Assembly (NCBI RefSeq): GCF_900115265.1
Contig: NZ_FOVU01000005.1
Coordinates: 372,001-436,000, forward strand
DNA length: 64,000 nucleotides
Source: Bradyrhizobium sp. Ghvi
GTDB lineage: Bacteria > Pseudomonadota > Alphaproteobacteria > Rhizobiales > Xanthobacteraceae
Direction: 5' to 3'
Shown here: piece by piece, positions 16,571-24,871 of the stretch
How the letters are laid out: each line of letters opens with the position of its first letter
How positions within the stretch are numbered: the first letter of the stretch is position 1
Translations under genes and position numbers: made by a program
The notes under the pieces: model-generated
Told to the model about the DNA's origin: nothing
The model's input: the letters and a program-made list of their open reading frames with translations, nothing else
The model's database searches: none

Positions 16571-17464
16571 CTAGACCCTGACCTCGAACTCGTGCCTGAC
16601 TTTGGCGATGTCGACAAGGGTCGGCAGGCCGGCTTCGTTGCCGAGGCGCTGGATCTTGAAGGTCGAGGCGGCCCGGGCGAAGTCGAAATGCTCGCGCCAG
16701 CTTTTGCCGGGATGGGCCAGATAGGAATAGACATAGGCGCCGTGGAAGACGTCGCCGGCGCCGTTGGTGTCGATCACGCGCTCGCGCGGGATCGGCATCG
16801 CCGGCATCACCTGCACGGTCCCGGTTTCGTCGTACCAGAGCAGGCCCTTTTCGCCCATGGTGACGCCGCCGATCTTGCAGCCGCGGCTCTTGAGGTAGTC
16901 GAGCATCTTCTCCGGCGTCAGGTCCATCTGCTCGCACAGCCGTTCGGCAACGATGGCGACGTCGATGAATTCCAGGAGCTCGTGCGTGTTGGTGCGCAGG
17001 CCGCCGCCGTCCAGCGAGGTCAGGATGCCGGCCTCGCGGCAGACTTTAGCATAGTGGATCGCGGCATCGGGCTGGTGGCCGTCGACATGCAGCGCGCGGC
17101 AGCCGCCGAGATTGAGCATCGGGAACGGGTGGATGTGCTCGTCGTCGCGGCAGCGGACGATGGCGCGCTTGCCGTCCTTCGGCATGATGAAGGACAGCGA
17201 AGACTGGTTCACCTTCCGGCCGTGCAGCGAGATCGCATATTTCGCGCACATGTCCTGGAACATGCGTCCCAGCCAGTCATTGGCCGCGGTGGCGATCAGG
17301 TCGGGCACGATGCCGAGCTTGGCGCAGCAGAACGCCGCCGTCACCGCATTGCCGCCGAACGACACGGCGTAGTCGGAAGCCACGTGCTTTTCGTCGCCAG
17401 TCGGCATGTGATCGGTGATGAAGACGACGTCGATATAAGTCTGTCCGATAAAGAGAGCCTGCAT
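16571..17464 (-). CDS. PfkB-family carbohydrate kinase
   Basis: A 297-residue kinase of the PfkB fold. It has the N-terminal strand ALFIGQTYIDVVF, the GGNAVTAAFCCAKLG signature at about residues 37-51, and the C-terminal catalytic signature DTNGAGDVFHGA with the Asp base. The substrate region differs from ribokinase: LHVDGHQPDAA and SLDGGGLR replace the ribokinase motifs, so a different sugar or a nucleoside is likely. It is the first gene of a two-gene unit with the ribokinase. The 207 bp between its start and the divergent VOC gene must hold both promoters; no clear operator is seen. Confidence 0.8.
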   Translation of the reverse strand: MQALFIGQTYIDVVFITDHMPTGDEKHVASDYAVSFGGNAVTAAFCCAKLGIVPDLIATAANDWLGRMFQDMCAKYAISLHGRKVNQSSLSFIMPKDGKRAIVRCRDDEHIHPFPMLNLGGCRALHVDGHQPDAAIHYAKVCREAGILTSLDGGGLRTNTHELLEFIDVAIVAERLCEQMDLTPEKMLDYLKSRGCKIGGVTMGEKGLLWYDETGTVQVMPAMPIPRERVIDTNGAGDVFHGAYVYSYLAHPGKSWREHFDFARAASTFKIQRLGNEAGLPTLVDIAKVRHEFEVRV

Positions 17465-17671
17465 TGCTTGTCCGTGATGCGCGTGGTGGTCCCGGCCGAC
17501 GGGTTTACTCTAGCACCGGTTCCGTGCCGGAGACGCTGAAATTATTCGCAAAACCGTCCCTGAGCGCTTGAGGTCGGTATGAGGCCGGAATACGACCATG
17601 TCAGGTCCATGCCAAGCCCGGACAAATGCCGCTTTTCAGCCAGGGTTCCAGGTCGATCAAAAAGGAAGAAC

Positions 17672-18520
17672 ATGATCACCGGCCTCGATCACATCGTCGT
17701 TCTGGTCAGGGATATCGCAGCGGCCGAGGCGGCCTATCAGACGCTCCTCGCCCGCGCCCCGGCGTGGCAGAATTCCGGCGAGGGCGCCGACCGCGTGCTG
17801 TTCACCCTCGACAACATGACCATCGAATTGATGGCGCCGAGCGGCTTCACCGCGACGGCGGACCGGATGCGCGCCCTGCTCGAGGACCAGGAGGGCATGC
17901 TCGCAAGCCTGTGCTTTCGTGTTGCGGACATCGGCAAGATGCACCGGCGGCTGGACCGGGTGGCGCTGAAGCCGGATCCCGTCACCGAGGTCGAGAGCAG
18001 CGACGATGCGAGCGGTGCGGTGCTGCATTGGAAGCGCACGCGCGCCGCGACCGAATTGACGCGCGGCGTGCGCATGTTCTTCCTCGAGCTTGCCGAGGAG
18101 CGTCCGAAGTCGGTCGCAACTGACTTTGCACCGATCGACGGGCTCGATCACGTCGTGATCACGTCGGAGGATTCCGATCGCGCCGCCGCGCTCTACGGCG
18201 CGCGGCTCGGGCTCGATCTCGCGCTCGACCGCTCCCATCACGACTGGGGCCAGCTGATGTTCTTCCGCTGCGGCGATCTCATCGTCGAGGTGGTGCGCCG
18301 CCCCGTCGCGGGCGGCGATCCCGATCATGACCGGCTCTGGGGTCTGAGCTGGCGTGTCGCCGACATCGACGCCACCCGCGCCCGCCTGATCGCCGCCGGC
18401 CTCAACGTCAGCGAGGTTCGCAACGGCCGCAAGCCCGGCACGCGCATCATGACGGTACGCAGCGGCACCTGCGGGATCCAGACCGTGCTGCTGGAGCGTT
18501 CGCCGAAGCCGGTGGATTGA
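17672..18520 (+). CDS. Two-domain VOC (glyoxalase-like) family protein
   Basis: The 282-residue protein carries two vicinal-oxygen-chelate modules. The first begins GLDHIVVLVRDIAAAEAAY at residues about 4-22 and the second GLDHVVITSEDSDRAAALY at about residues 156-174, each with the metal-type His after D. The second has HHDWGQLMFF and LIVEVV, with a late Glu as expected for a metal site. Such proteins include lactoylglutathione lyase, extradiol dioxygenases and antibiotic resistance proteins; the reaction here cannot be named. Start ATG 17672 follows AAAGGAAGAAC. A TetR gene starts just downstream on the same strand. Confidence 0.8.
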   Translation: MITGLDHIVVLVRDIAAAEAAYQTLLARAPAWQNSGEGADRVLFTLDNMTIELMAPSGFTATADRMRALLEDQEGMLASLCFRVADIGKMHRRLDRVALKPDPVTEVESSDDASGAVLHWKRTRAATELTRGVRMFFLELAEERPKSVATDFAPIDGLDHVVITSEDSDRAAALYGARLGLDLALDRSHHDWGQLMFFRCGDLIVEVVRRPVAGGDPDHDRLWGLSWRVADIDATRARLIAAGLNVSEVRNGRKPGTRIMTVRSGTCGIQTVLLERSPKPVD

Positions 18521-18524
18521 TTCT

Positions 18525-18567
18525 GTCATTCCGGGCTCGCGCCCAGGAGGGCGCACCCCGGAATGAC
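18525..18567. repeat. Intergenic inverted repeat, family D, copy 1
   Basis: GTCATTCCGGG at 18525-18535 and CCCGGAATGAC at 18557-18567 are perfect 11-bp inverted arms, with a second inner stem (GCGCCC/GGGCGC). It starts five bases after the VOC stop and may also end that transcript. A longer relative with the same ends is at 63683-63764. Confidence 0.75.
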
Positions 18568-18633
18568 GGAGCGTTCTCAACCGTCCGCCCGTGTGGTACA
18601 TGGCAGACCGAAGACACCCAGCGAGCACCCGGT

Positions 18634-19347
18634 TTGGCCAAGACAACCGCAAAGCGAACCCTGAAATGGCAGCGCGATCCTGAAGGGATGCGGCTGCGCA
18701 TTCTCGAGGCTGCCAAGCAGGAGTTTTCCGCGCACGGGCTCGCCGGTGCGCGCGTCGACCGTATCGCGGCCAAGGCCGGCGCCAACAAGCGCATGCTGTA
18801 TTACCACGTCGGCAACAAGGACGAGCTTTATCTCGCCGTGCTCGAAGGCGCCTATGACAAGATCCGCAGCGAGGAGCGGGGGCTCGATCTCGAGCATCTC
18901 GATCCGCCCGAGGCGATCCGCCGCCTGATCGAATTCACCTGGAATTACTTCCTGCGCAACCCCGAGTTCCTGTCGCTGCTCCAGACCGAGAACCTCGCGC
19001 GCGCAAAGCACCTGAAGCGCTCGACCAAGGTCAAGTCGATGCACTCGCCCTTCATCGAGATGATCCGCACCGTGGTGCGGCGCGGCGTCGAGAGCGGCGA
19101 TTTCCAGGTCGCGGTCGATCCGGTGCAGCTCTACATCTCGATCGCGGCGCTCAGCTTCTTCTATCTCTCGAACTCGGCGACCTTAGGCGTGATCTTCGGC
19201 CGGGATCTGCTTGCCAAGGACGCCAAGGACGAACGGCTCGCGCACATGGTCGGTCTGGTGCTCGCCGCGCTGACGGGCCAGTCGGCCGCGTTGTTCGGGA
19301 TCGCGAAAGCACCGAAGTCGCGGGTTGCGGTGGCGCAGACGGCGTAG
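18634..19347 (+). CDS. TetR/AcrR-family transcriptional regulator
   Basis: A 237-residue regulator. The N-terminal DNA-binding domain reads MRLRILEAAKQEFSAHG, then VDRIAAKAGANKRMLYYHVGNKDELYLAV, the TetR helix-turn-helix followed by the Y-H/F-x-K-LY motif; the C-terminal domain is a helical ligand domain with the TetR_C_6-like stretch FLSLLQTEN. The start is not certain: TTG 18634 gives a normal N-terminal tail (AKTTAKRTLKWQRDP), while ATG 18688 would cut into helix 1. The frame extends further upstream, but through a palindromic repeat. It is the best candidate to control the ABC/catabolic operon that begins 266 bp downstream. Confidence 0.82.
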   Translation: MAKTTAKRTLKWQRDPEGMRLRILEAAKQEFSAHGLAGARVDRIAAKAGANKRMLYYHVGNKDELYLAVLEGAYDKIRSEERGLDLEHLDPPEAIRRLIEFTWNYFLRNPEFLSLLQTENLARAKHLKRSTKVKSMHSPFIEMIRTVVRRGVESGDFQVAVDPVQLYISIAALSFFYLSNSATLGVIFGRDLLAKDAKDERLAHMVGLVLAALTGQSAALFGIAKAPKSRVAVAQTA

Positions 19348-19351
19348 CGAC

Positions 19352-19486
19352 CTCGTGCCCCGGACGCAGCGCAGCACGTAAGTGATGCGCTGCAGAGCCG
19401 GGGCCCATGCGACCGCAGAGCCCGTCTCTCTGGATCCCGGCTCTGCGCAGCAGCGTTGCACGCTGCAGCGCGTCCGGGACACGAGA
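19352..19486. repeat. Intergenic palindromic repeat, family A, copy 2
   Basis: Two modules lie head to head: about 19352-19413 (CTCGTGCCCCGGACGCAGCG ... GAGCCGGGGCCCAT) and about 19431-19486 (TGGATCCCGGCTCTGCGCAG ... CGTCCGGGACACGAGA). The second is nearly the reverse complement of the second module at 748-803. No coding content. It fills the gap between the TetR gene and the promoter of the ABC operon. Confidence 0.75.
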
Positions 19487-19549
19487 CGGTCGACTCCGCG
19501 TATCAACCAAATCCCCGGAACCCGCCGCAAAACGCCACTGGGAATCCTC

Positions 19550-19578
19550 TGGACAGTATTTATCCAACGGGTTAATTT
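19550..19578 (+). promoter_or_regulatory. Possible promoter of the ABC/DUF993 operon
   Basis: TGGACA at 19550-19555 (five of six bases of the -35 consensus) and TAATTT at 19573-19578 are 17 bases apart, 35 bases ahead of the permease start. The -10 is poor, so the call is tentative. No clear palindrome for the TetR protein is seen. Confidence 0.3.
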
Positions 19579-19613
19579 CTCCTGACAACGAAGAAGACCG
19601 CCGGGAGTGAAAA

Positions 19614-20423
19614 TTGGCCGAGCCGAAGCCGCAAAGTGCGGCGTCCAAGATGCTGAACGCGGCCTGGGTTCGGCCGTTTCTGTTCCTCGTCTTCATCGTC
19701 GTGGCCTGGGATCTGTCGATCCGGCTGTTCAGGATCCCCGCCTACCAGATCCCGGCGCCCGCCGATGTCGTGGCTGTGCTGCGTTCCGACTGGCCGGAGT
19801 TGCTGCGCCAGTGCTGGCCGACGACCTATGCGACCGTCTGGGGCTTCCTGTTCTCGGCGCTGTTCGGCATTCCCGTGGCGATGCTGATCGCGGGCTCGAA
19901 GACGGTGGAGAGCTACGTCTATCCGCTCTTGGTGTTCTCCCAGTCCGTGCCCAAGATCGCGATCGCGCCGCTGTTCGTGGTCTGGTTCGGCTTCGGCATC
20001 CTGCCGAAGGTGATCTCGGCGTTCCTGCTCGGCTTCTTTCCCGTTGTCGTCTCGGCAGTGCAGGGTTTCAAATCGGTCGACCCTGATATGGTCGATCTCG
20101 CCCGCGCCATGCAGGGCAGCCGCTTTCAGGTGTTTTGCGCGGTGAATCTGCCGCATGCGCTGCCGGCGATTTTCTCCGGCCTCAAGGTCTCGGTGACGCT
20201 CGCCGTGGTCGGCGCCGTCGTCGGCGAGTTCGTCGGCTCCAATTCCGGCATCGGCTATGTGATGCAGCGCTCGATCGGAACGTTCGATCTGCCGACGATG
20301 TTCGCAGCGCTCGTGCTCCTCGCACTGCTCGGCGTCATCCTGTTCTGGATCGTCGACCGGATCGAGAAGCTGGTCATTCCCTGGCATGTCAGCCAGCGCG
20401 AGGACGTGATTTTCGCATCCTGA
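19614..20423 (+). CDS. ABC transporter permease, NitT/TauT (SsuC/ThiX-like) family
   Basis: A 269-residue inner-membrane protein with about six hydrophobic segments, the first at residues 18-36 (FLFLVFIVVAWDLSIRLF). The EAA-loop signature for the ABC subunit is DLARAMQGSRFQVFCAVNLPHALPAIFSGLKV, read in pieces at about residues 160-192, which matches permeases for sulfonates, nitrate, thiamine precursors or aromatic acids. The start is TTG 19614, supported by GGGAGTGAAAA; no ATG fits the length. It is the first gene of an operon with its binding protein and ATPase. The family does not usually carry neutral sugars, which matters for the pathway downstream. Confidence 0.88.
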   Translation: MAEPKPQSAASKMLNAAWVRPFLFLVFIVVAWDLSIRLFRIPAYQIPAPADVVAVLRSDWPELLRQCWPTTYATVWGFLFSALFGIPVAMLIAGSKTVESYVYPLLVFSQSVPKIAIAPLFVVWFGFGILPKVISAFLLGFFPVVVSAVQGFKSVDPDMVDLARAMQGSRFQVFCAVNLPHALPAIFSGLKVSVTLAVVGAVVGEFVGSNSGIGYVMQRSIGTFDLPTMFAALVLLALLGVILFWIVDRIEKLVIPWHVSQREDVIFAS

Positions 20424-20476
20424 TCAAAGCAACGGCCACCAACGGCCGAAACATAACGAGGCAAGGGAGAGTGACG

Positions 20477-21469
20477 ATGAAGCGGTGGATCGGGGCTGCA
20501 GCTGTGACGCTGATGGCCTTTGCGGCTGTACCGGCGCAGGCGGCCGACAAGGTCGTGCTGATGCTCAACTGGTACGTCTATGGCGAGCACGCGCCGTTCT
20601 ATTACGGCAAGGCCAAGGGCATCTATGCCGCTGAGGGCATCGATCTCGAAATCCAGGAAGGTCGCGGTTCGGCTGCGACCACGCAGGCCGTCGCGGCCAA
20701 GACCGCCGATTTCGGCTATGTCGACGTCCCCACCATGATGCGCGCCGCGATCAAGGGGGCGCCCGTGATTGCGACCGGTGTGCTGCTGCAGACCTCACCG
20801 ATGTCCGTCATGGGGTTTGCCGGCAAGAACATCAGGAAGCCCGAGGACATCAAGGGTAAGACGGTCGCGATCACGCCTGCGGATTCCATGACCCAGATTT
20901 GGCCGCTGTTCCTGAAGAAGACCGGCCTGAAGGAGAGCGACTTCAAGACCGTTGCCGGGGACGGCCAGACCAAGCTCAATGCCGTCATCAATGGCCAGGC
21001 CGATCTCCTGCTTGGCTACGTCATGGACCAGTCCATGAAGATCAAGGACGCCACCGGCAAGGACGTCTACCCGATCAAGTTCGCCGATTACGGCATCAAC
21101 ATGGTCTCCTCAGGCATCATCGCCAACACCGACTATGTGAAGGCCAACGCCGATCTCGTTCGTCGCTTCATGTCGGCGACGACGAAAGCGGTCGAAGCCG
21201 CCGAGAAGGATCCGAAGGCGGCGGCGCAGTCGATCCTCGATGCCAACCCCAAGGGCGGCAAGATCGACACGCTGACGCAGGGCTTCGAGCTGACCATTCC
21301 GCTCTACCGGACCGCGGAGACCAAGACCAAGCGGCCGTTCCAGGTCACCGACCAGAACATGACCGACAGCGTCAACCTGATGGTCGAATATGGCGGCCTC
21401 GATGCCAAGGCCAAGGAGAACCCGAAGGCCTTCTACACCAACGATTATCTGCCGAAGAGCGGCACGTGA
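20477..21469 (+). CDS. ABC transporter substrate-binding protein, NMT1/THI5-like
   Basis: A 330-residue periplasmic protein. Signal peptide MKRWIGAAAVTLMAFAAV is cut after AQA near residue 22. The mature part starts with VVLMLNWYVYGEHAPFYYGKAKG and IDLEIQEGRGSAATTQAVAAK, the hallmark of NMT1/THI5-like binding proteins (ThiY, SsuA, TauA); DIKGKTVAITPADSMTQIWP forms the second ligand loop. ThiY relatives bind formyl-aminopyrimidine, but the His/Cys set is not evident here, so the ligand is open. ATG 20477 has GGGAGAGTGACG ahead. The TGA overlaps the GTG start of the ATPase (GTGA). Confidence 0.88.
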   Translation: MKRWIGAAAVTLMAFAAVPAQAADKVVLMLNWYVYGEHAPFYYGKAKGIYAAEGIDLEIQEGRGSAATTQAVAAKTADFGYVDVPTMMRAAIKGAPVIATGVLLQTSPMSVMGFAGKNIRKPEDIKGKTVAITPADSMTQIWPLFLKKTGLKESDFKTVAGDGQTKLNAVINGQADLLLGYVMDQSMKIKDATGKDVYPIKFADYGINMVSSGIIANTDYVKANADLVRRFMSATTKAVEAAEKDPKAAAQSILDANPKGGKIDTLTQGFELTIPLYRTAETKTKRPFQVTDQNMTDSVNLMVEYGGLDAKAKENPKAFYTNDYLPKSGT

Positions 21470-22311
21470 AAGCTGCGTCGATCGTGAGTGAAACCGTGCA
21501 GCCCGCCGCTCATCTGCGCCTGGTGAGCGACCGGGCCGGCGACACGTCGGGCATCACATTATCAGGCGTCTCGAAGACCTACCGGACGCGCGACGGCGAC
21601 GTGCCGTCGCTGCGGCCGCTCGACTTCCACATCGATGACGGCGAGTTCTTCGTCGTGGTCGGCCCGTCAGGCTGCGGCAAGTCCACGCTGCTCAAGCTGA
21701 TCTCGGGCCTGCTGCCGCCGACATCAGGCGAGGTGCTGGTCGAGGGCGAGAAGGTGACCGCGCCGCACGGCAATGTCGGCATCGTCTTCCAGAACGCGCT
21801 GCTCTTGCCCTGGCGCAACGTCCTGGGCAACGTCATGTTGCCGATCGACATGAAGCGGCTGCCGCGGCAGCAATATCTCGATCGTGCCAGGTCGCTCTTG
21901 AATCTCGTCGGCCTCGAAGGTTTCGAGAAGAAGCTGCCCTGGCAGCTCTCCGGCGGCATGCAGCAGCGCGCCTCGATCTGCCGTGCGCTGGTGCACGATC
22001 CCAGGATCATGCTGATGGACGAGCCGTTCGGTGCGCTCGATGCGCTGACGCGCGAGCGCATGAATGTCGAGCTGATGCGGATCCAGCGGGAAACCAGGAA
22101 GACGGTGCTGCTGATCACGCATTCGATTCCCGAGGCCGTGTTCCTCGCCGACCGTGTGCTGGTCATGACCGAGCGCCCCGGCGCGATCGCCGCGATCTAC
22201 GACGTCCCGCTGCCGCGCCCGCGCTCGCTCGACGTGATGGCCGATCCTGCGTTCACCGAGCTGGTGCAGCGCATCCGCAAGCATTTCTTCTCGCAAGGTT
22301 CGCTAGACTGA
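21466..22311 (+). CDS. ABC transporter ATP-binding protein, NitT/TauT family
   Basis: The 281-residue ATPase energises the importer. All motifs are intact: Walker A GPSGCGKST at residues 66-74, Q-loop FQNALLLPW near 109-117, signature LSGGMQQR at 161-168, Walker B LMDEPFGALD at 183-192, and the switch His219 in ITHS. FQ...LLPWR is typical for the SsuB/TauB group. The first 28 residues are an extra tail before the core. It starts with GTG 21466, four bases into the end of the binding protein gene, so the two are translationally coupled. The enolase-like gene starts five bases after its stop. Confidence 0.92.
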   Translation: MKAASIVSETVQPAAHLRLVSDRAGDTSGITLSGVSKTYRTRDGDVPSLRPLDFHIDDGEFFVVVGPSGCGKSTLLKLISGLLPPTSGEVLVEGEKVTAPHGNVGIVFQNALLLPWRNVLGNVMLPIDMKRLPRQQYLDRARSLLNLVGLEGFEKKLPWQLSGGMQQRASICRALVHDPRIMLMDEPFGALDALTRERMNVELMRIQRETRKTVLLITHSIPEAVFLADRVLVMTERPGAIAAIYDVPLPRPRSLDVMADPAFTELVQRIRKHFFSQGSLD

Positions 22312-22315
22312 AGCC

Positions 22316-23713
22316 ATGCCCCCGCGCCTGAAGCTGCGAGACATCGCCTTCTTCGAACGACCCGTGCAGTTCGCGCGGCCGTTCCGCTTTGGCGCTGTGA
22401 CCATCAACGCGACGCCGCAGTTGTTCGTGCGCGTCGAGATCGAGGTCGAGGGCAGGGGGGTAGCGGTCGGCGCCAGCGCCGAGCTGCTGGTGCCGAAATG
22501 GTTCGACAAGCGGCCGGAGCTGTCGCCGGCGCAGACGGTCGACGGGTTGCGGCGTTCGCTCCAGATCGCGCGCGGGCATTACCTGGCGCGGACCGGATTT
22601 ATGACTGCGTTCGAGCTGCATGCTTCGTGCATCGGTGCGCAGACCGACAGGTGCGCGAAAGAGAACATTCCGGCGCTGGCGAGCGTCTATGGCCCCGCGG
22701 AGATCGACAAGGCCATTCTCGATGCGCTCTTGCGTGTGGCCGAGACCGACTTTTCCAATGGAATGGCGGGCAACATTGCCGGTATCGATGCGCGGCTTTC
22801 ACCCGATCTGAAGGATGCAGATCTCGCCACCTTTCTCGCCGGCCGCAAACCGCTGCCGCGCGTTGCCATCAGGCATACGGTCGGCCTCGACGATACCATC
22901 GAAGGCAAGGGCGGTGTTGCCGACGGACGTGAGAACGCCGGTGCACGGTATTTCAAGCTGAAACTGAGTGGCGATCCCGCCTCCGATGCGGCGCGGCTGG
23001 TCCGCATCGGCAAGGAGCTCGACACGCTCGGGCGCGACACCAAGGTGACGCTCGATGCCAACGAGCAATATGCCGACTTGGCCGCGCTACGGGCATTGAT
23101 CGACCGGCTCGATCGCGATGCCGCATTGCGGCCGATCGCCTCGCGCCTGCTCTATGTCGAACAGCCGATGCCGCGCGACATCACTCGGCAGTCGCCGCTT
23201 GGCTCGCTGGCCACGCGCGATTTCATCATCGACGAGGCCGACGATTCCTATGACGCTTTCCCCGCGGCGCGGGCGCTCGGTTATCACGGCATTTCCGCGA
23301 AATCCTGCAAGGGCCTGTACAAGTCCATCGTCAATGCGACCCGTGCAGCGAAATGGAGTGGCAGCGGCGAGACGTTCCTCATCACTGGCGAGGACCTGAC
23401 CTGCCAGGCGGGTCTTGCCGTGCAGCAGGACCTCGCACTCGGCGCCTTCATCGGCGTCACCCATGCCGAGCGCAACGGTCACCACTATGTCGACGGCTTT
23501 GGCGAAACGCCGGCTGCCGAAGTGCAGGCCTTCGCCGCTGCGCATCCCGATCTCTATGCCGATGCCGGGCAGGGCATCCGCCTCAGCATTCACAATGGCG
23601 ATCTCCTGACCGGATCGCTCGACACAGTGGGCTTTGCGACGTCGGTCCATCCGGACTGGTCGACGCTTCGTCCGCTCGAACAGCCAAGATCACTTCAGGA
23701 GTATTTGGCATGA
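22316..23713 (+). CDS. Enolase-superfamily enzyme (muconate lactonising/mandelate racemase-like barrel)
   Basis: A 465-residue protein with the enolase-superfamily active site: KxK at Lys214/Lys216 (YFKLKLSGD), metal ligands Asp247 (TLDANEQY), Glu282 (VEQPMP) and Asp306 (FIIDEADD), and a lysine at 329 or 332 (ISAKSCKG) on the opposite face. That arrangement is of the muconate lactonising subgroup, which abstracts a proton alpha to a carboxylate (dehydration, epimerisation or cycloisomerisation). The length is some 80-100 residues above the usual ~370, mainly in the N-terminal half. It overlaps the next gene (ATGA), in an operon with an importer and three more enzymes. Substrate unknown. Confidence 0.75.
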   Translation: MPPRLKLRDIAFFERPVQFARPFRFGAVTINATPQLFVRVEIEVEGRGVAVGASAELLVPKWFDKRPELSPAQTVDGLRRSLQIARGHYLARTGFMTAFELHASCIGAQTDRCAKENIPALASVYGPAEIDKAILDALLRVAETDFSNGMAGNIAGIDARLSPDLKDADLATFLAGRKPLPRVAIRHTVGLDDTIEGKGGVADGRENAGARYFKLKLSGDPASDAARLVRIGKELDTLGRDTKVTLDANEQYADLAALRALIDRLDRDAALRPIASRLLYVEQPMPRDITRQSPLGSLATRDFIIDEADDSYDAFPAARALGYHGISAKSCKGLYKSIVNATRAAKWSGSGETFLITGEDLTCQAGLAVQQDLALGAFIGVTHAERNGHHYVDGFGETPAAEVQAFAAAHPDLYADAGQGIRLSIHNGDLLTGSLDTVGFATSVHPDWSTLRPLEQPRSLQEYLA

Positions 23714-24861
23714 CCACCCAACGCCTCGGCCTCATCATGAACGGCATCACCGGCCGCATGGGGCTCAACCAGCATCTGATCCGCTCGATCGTCGCGATCC
23801 GCGACCAGGGCGGCGTCCGCCTGAAGAACGGCGACCGCGTCATACCAGATCCGATCCTGGTCGGCCGCAGCGCCGAGAAGGTCGAGGCGCTCGCGAAGCG
23901 CTACAACATCACGCGCTGGACCACCGATCTCGATGCCGCGCTCACTGATGAGAACGACACCATGTTCTTCGACGCCGCGACCACGCAGGCGCGGCCGGGC
24001 CTGCTGACCCAGGCCATCAATGCCGGCAAGCATGTCTATTGCGAGAAGCCGATCGCGACGAATTTTGAAGAGGCGCTCGAGGTCGTCAAGCTCGCCAATG
24101 CCAAGGGCGTCAAGCACGGCACGGTGCAGGACAAGCTGTTCCTGCCCGGCCTGAAAAAGATCGCCTTCCTGCGCGATTCCGGCTTCTTCGGCCGCATCCT
24201 CTCGGTGCGCGGCGAGTTCGGCTACTGGGTGTTCGAAGGCGGCTGGCAGGAAGCGCAGCGGCCGTCCTGGAATTATCGCAGCGAAGATGGCGGCGGCATC
24301 ATCTTGGACATGGTCTGCCACTGGCGCTACGTGCTCGACAATCTCTTCGGCAACGTGCAAAGCGTGGTCTGCATCGGCAATACCGACATTCCCGAGCGGT
24401 TTGACGAGCAGGGCAAGGCCTACAAGGCGACCGCGGACGATTCCGCCTACGCGACCTTCCAGCTCGAAGGCGGCGTCATCGCCCATATCAACATGTCCTG
24501 GGTTACGCGCGTCTATCGCGACGACCTCGTCACCTTTCAAGTCGACGGCACGCACGGCTCGGCGGTCGCGGGCCTCAGCGACTGCATGATCCAGGCGCGG
24601 CAGGCGACCCCGAGGCCGGTGTGGAACCCCGACGAGAAGCGGCTGCATGATTTCTACGGCGACTGGCAGACGCTGCCCGACAACGTCAGCTACAACAACG
24701 GCTTCAAAGAGCAATGGGAGATGTTCATCCGCCACGTCTATGAGGATGCACCCTACAAGTTCACCCTGCTTGAAGGCGCCAAGGGCGTCCAGCTCGCCGA
24801 ATGCGCGCTGAAGAGCTGGAAGGAGCGGCGCTGGATCGACGTCGCCCCGATCAAGGCATGA
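23710..24861 (+). CDS. Gfo/Idh/MocA-family NAD(P)-dependent oxidoreductase
   Basis: A 383-residue oxidoreductase. The N-terminal nucleotide-binding domain starts LGLIMNGITGRMGLNQHL, and the family signature EKP lies at residues 112-114 (YCEKPIATNFEEAL) with the Lys that acts in catalysis. The C-terminal part has SWNYRSEDGGGIILDMVCHW, where the final Asp and His fit the D-x-x-x-H active-site pair of the family. Such enzymes oxidise or reduce sugars, inositols or their keto forms. ATG 23710 overlaps the stop of the enolase-like gene by four bases. It acts presumably in the same pathway as DUF993 and the isomerase next to it. Confidence 0.88.
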   Translation: MTTQRLGLIMNGITGRMGLNQHLIRSIVAIRDQGGVRLKNGDRVIPDPILVGRSAEKVEALAKRYNITRWTTDLDAALTDENDTMFFDAATTQARPGLLTQAINAGKHVYCEKPIATNFEEALEVVKLANAKGVKHGTVQDKLFLPGLKKIAFLRDSGFFGRILSVRGEFGYWVFEGGWQEAQRPSWNYRSEDGGGIILDMVCHWRYVLDNLFGNVQSVVCIGNTDIPERFDEQGKAYKATADDSAYATFQLEGGVIAHINMSWVTRVYRDDLVTFQVDGTHGSAVAGLSDCMIQARQATPRPVWNPDEKRLHDFYGDWQTLPDNVSYNNGFKEQWEMFIRHVYEDAPYKFTLLEGAKGVQLAECALKSWKERRWIDVAPIKA

Positions 24862-24871
24862 GGAGGGACAT

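Noticed and set aside
18517..18633. Upstream extension of the TetR gene
   Set aside because: The extra N-terminus would be translated from the family D repeat and has no ribosome site; the regulator domain begins after 18634.
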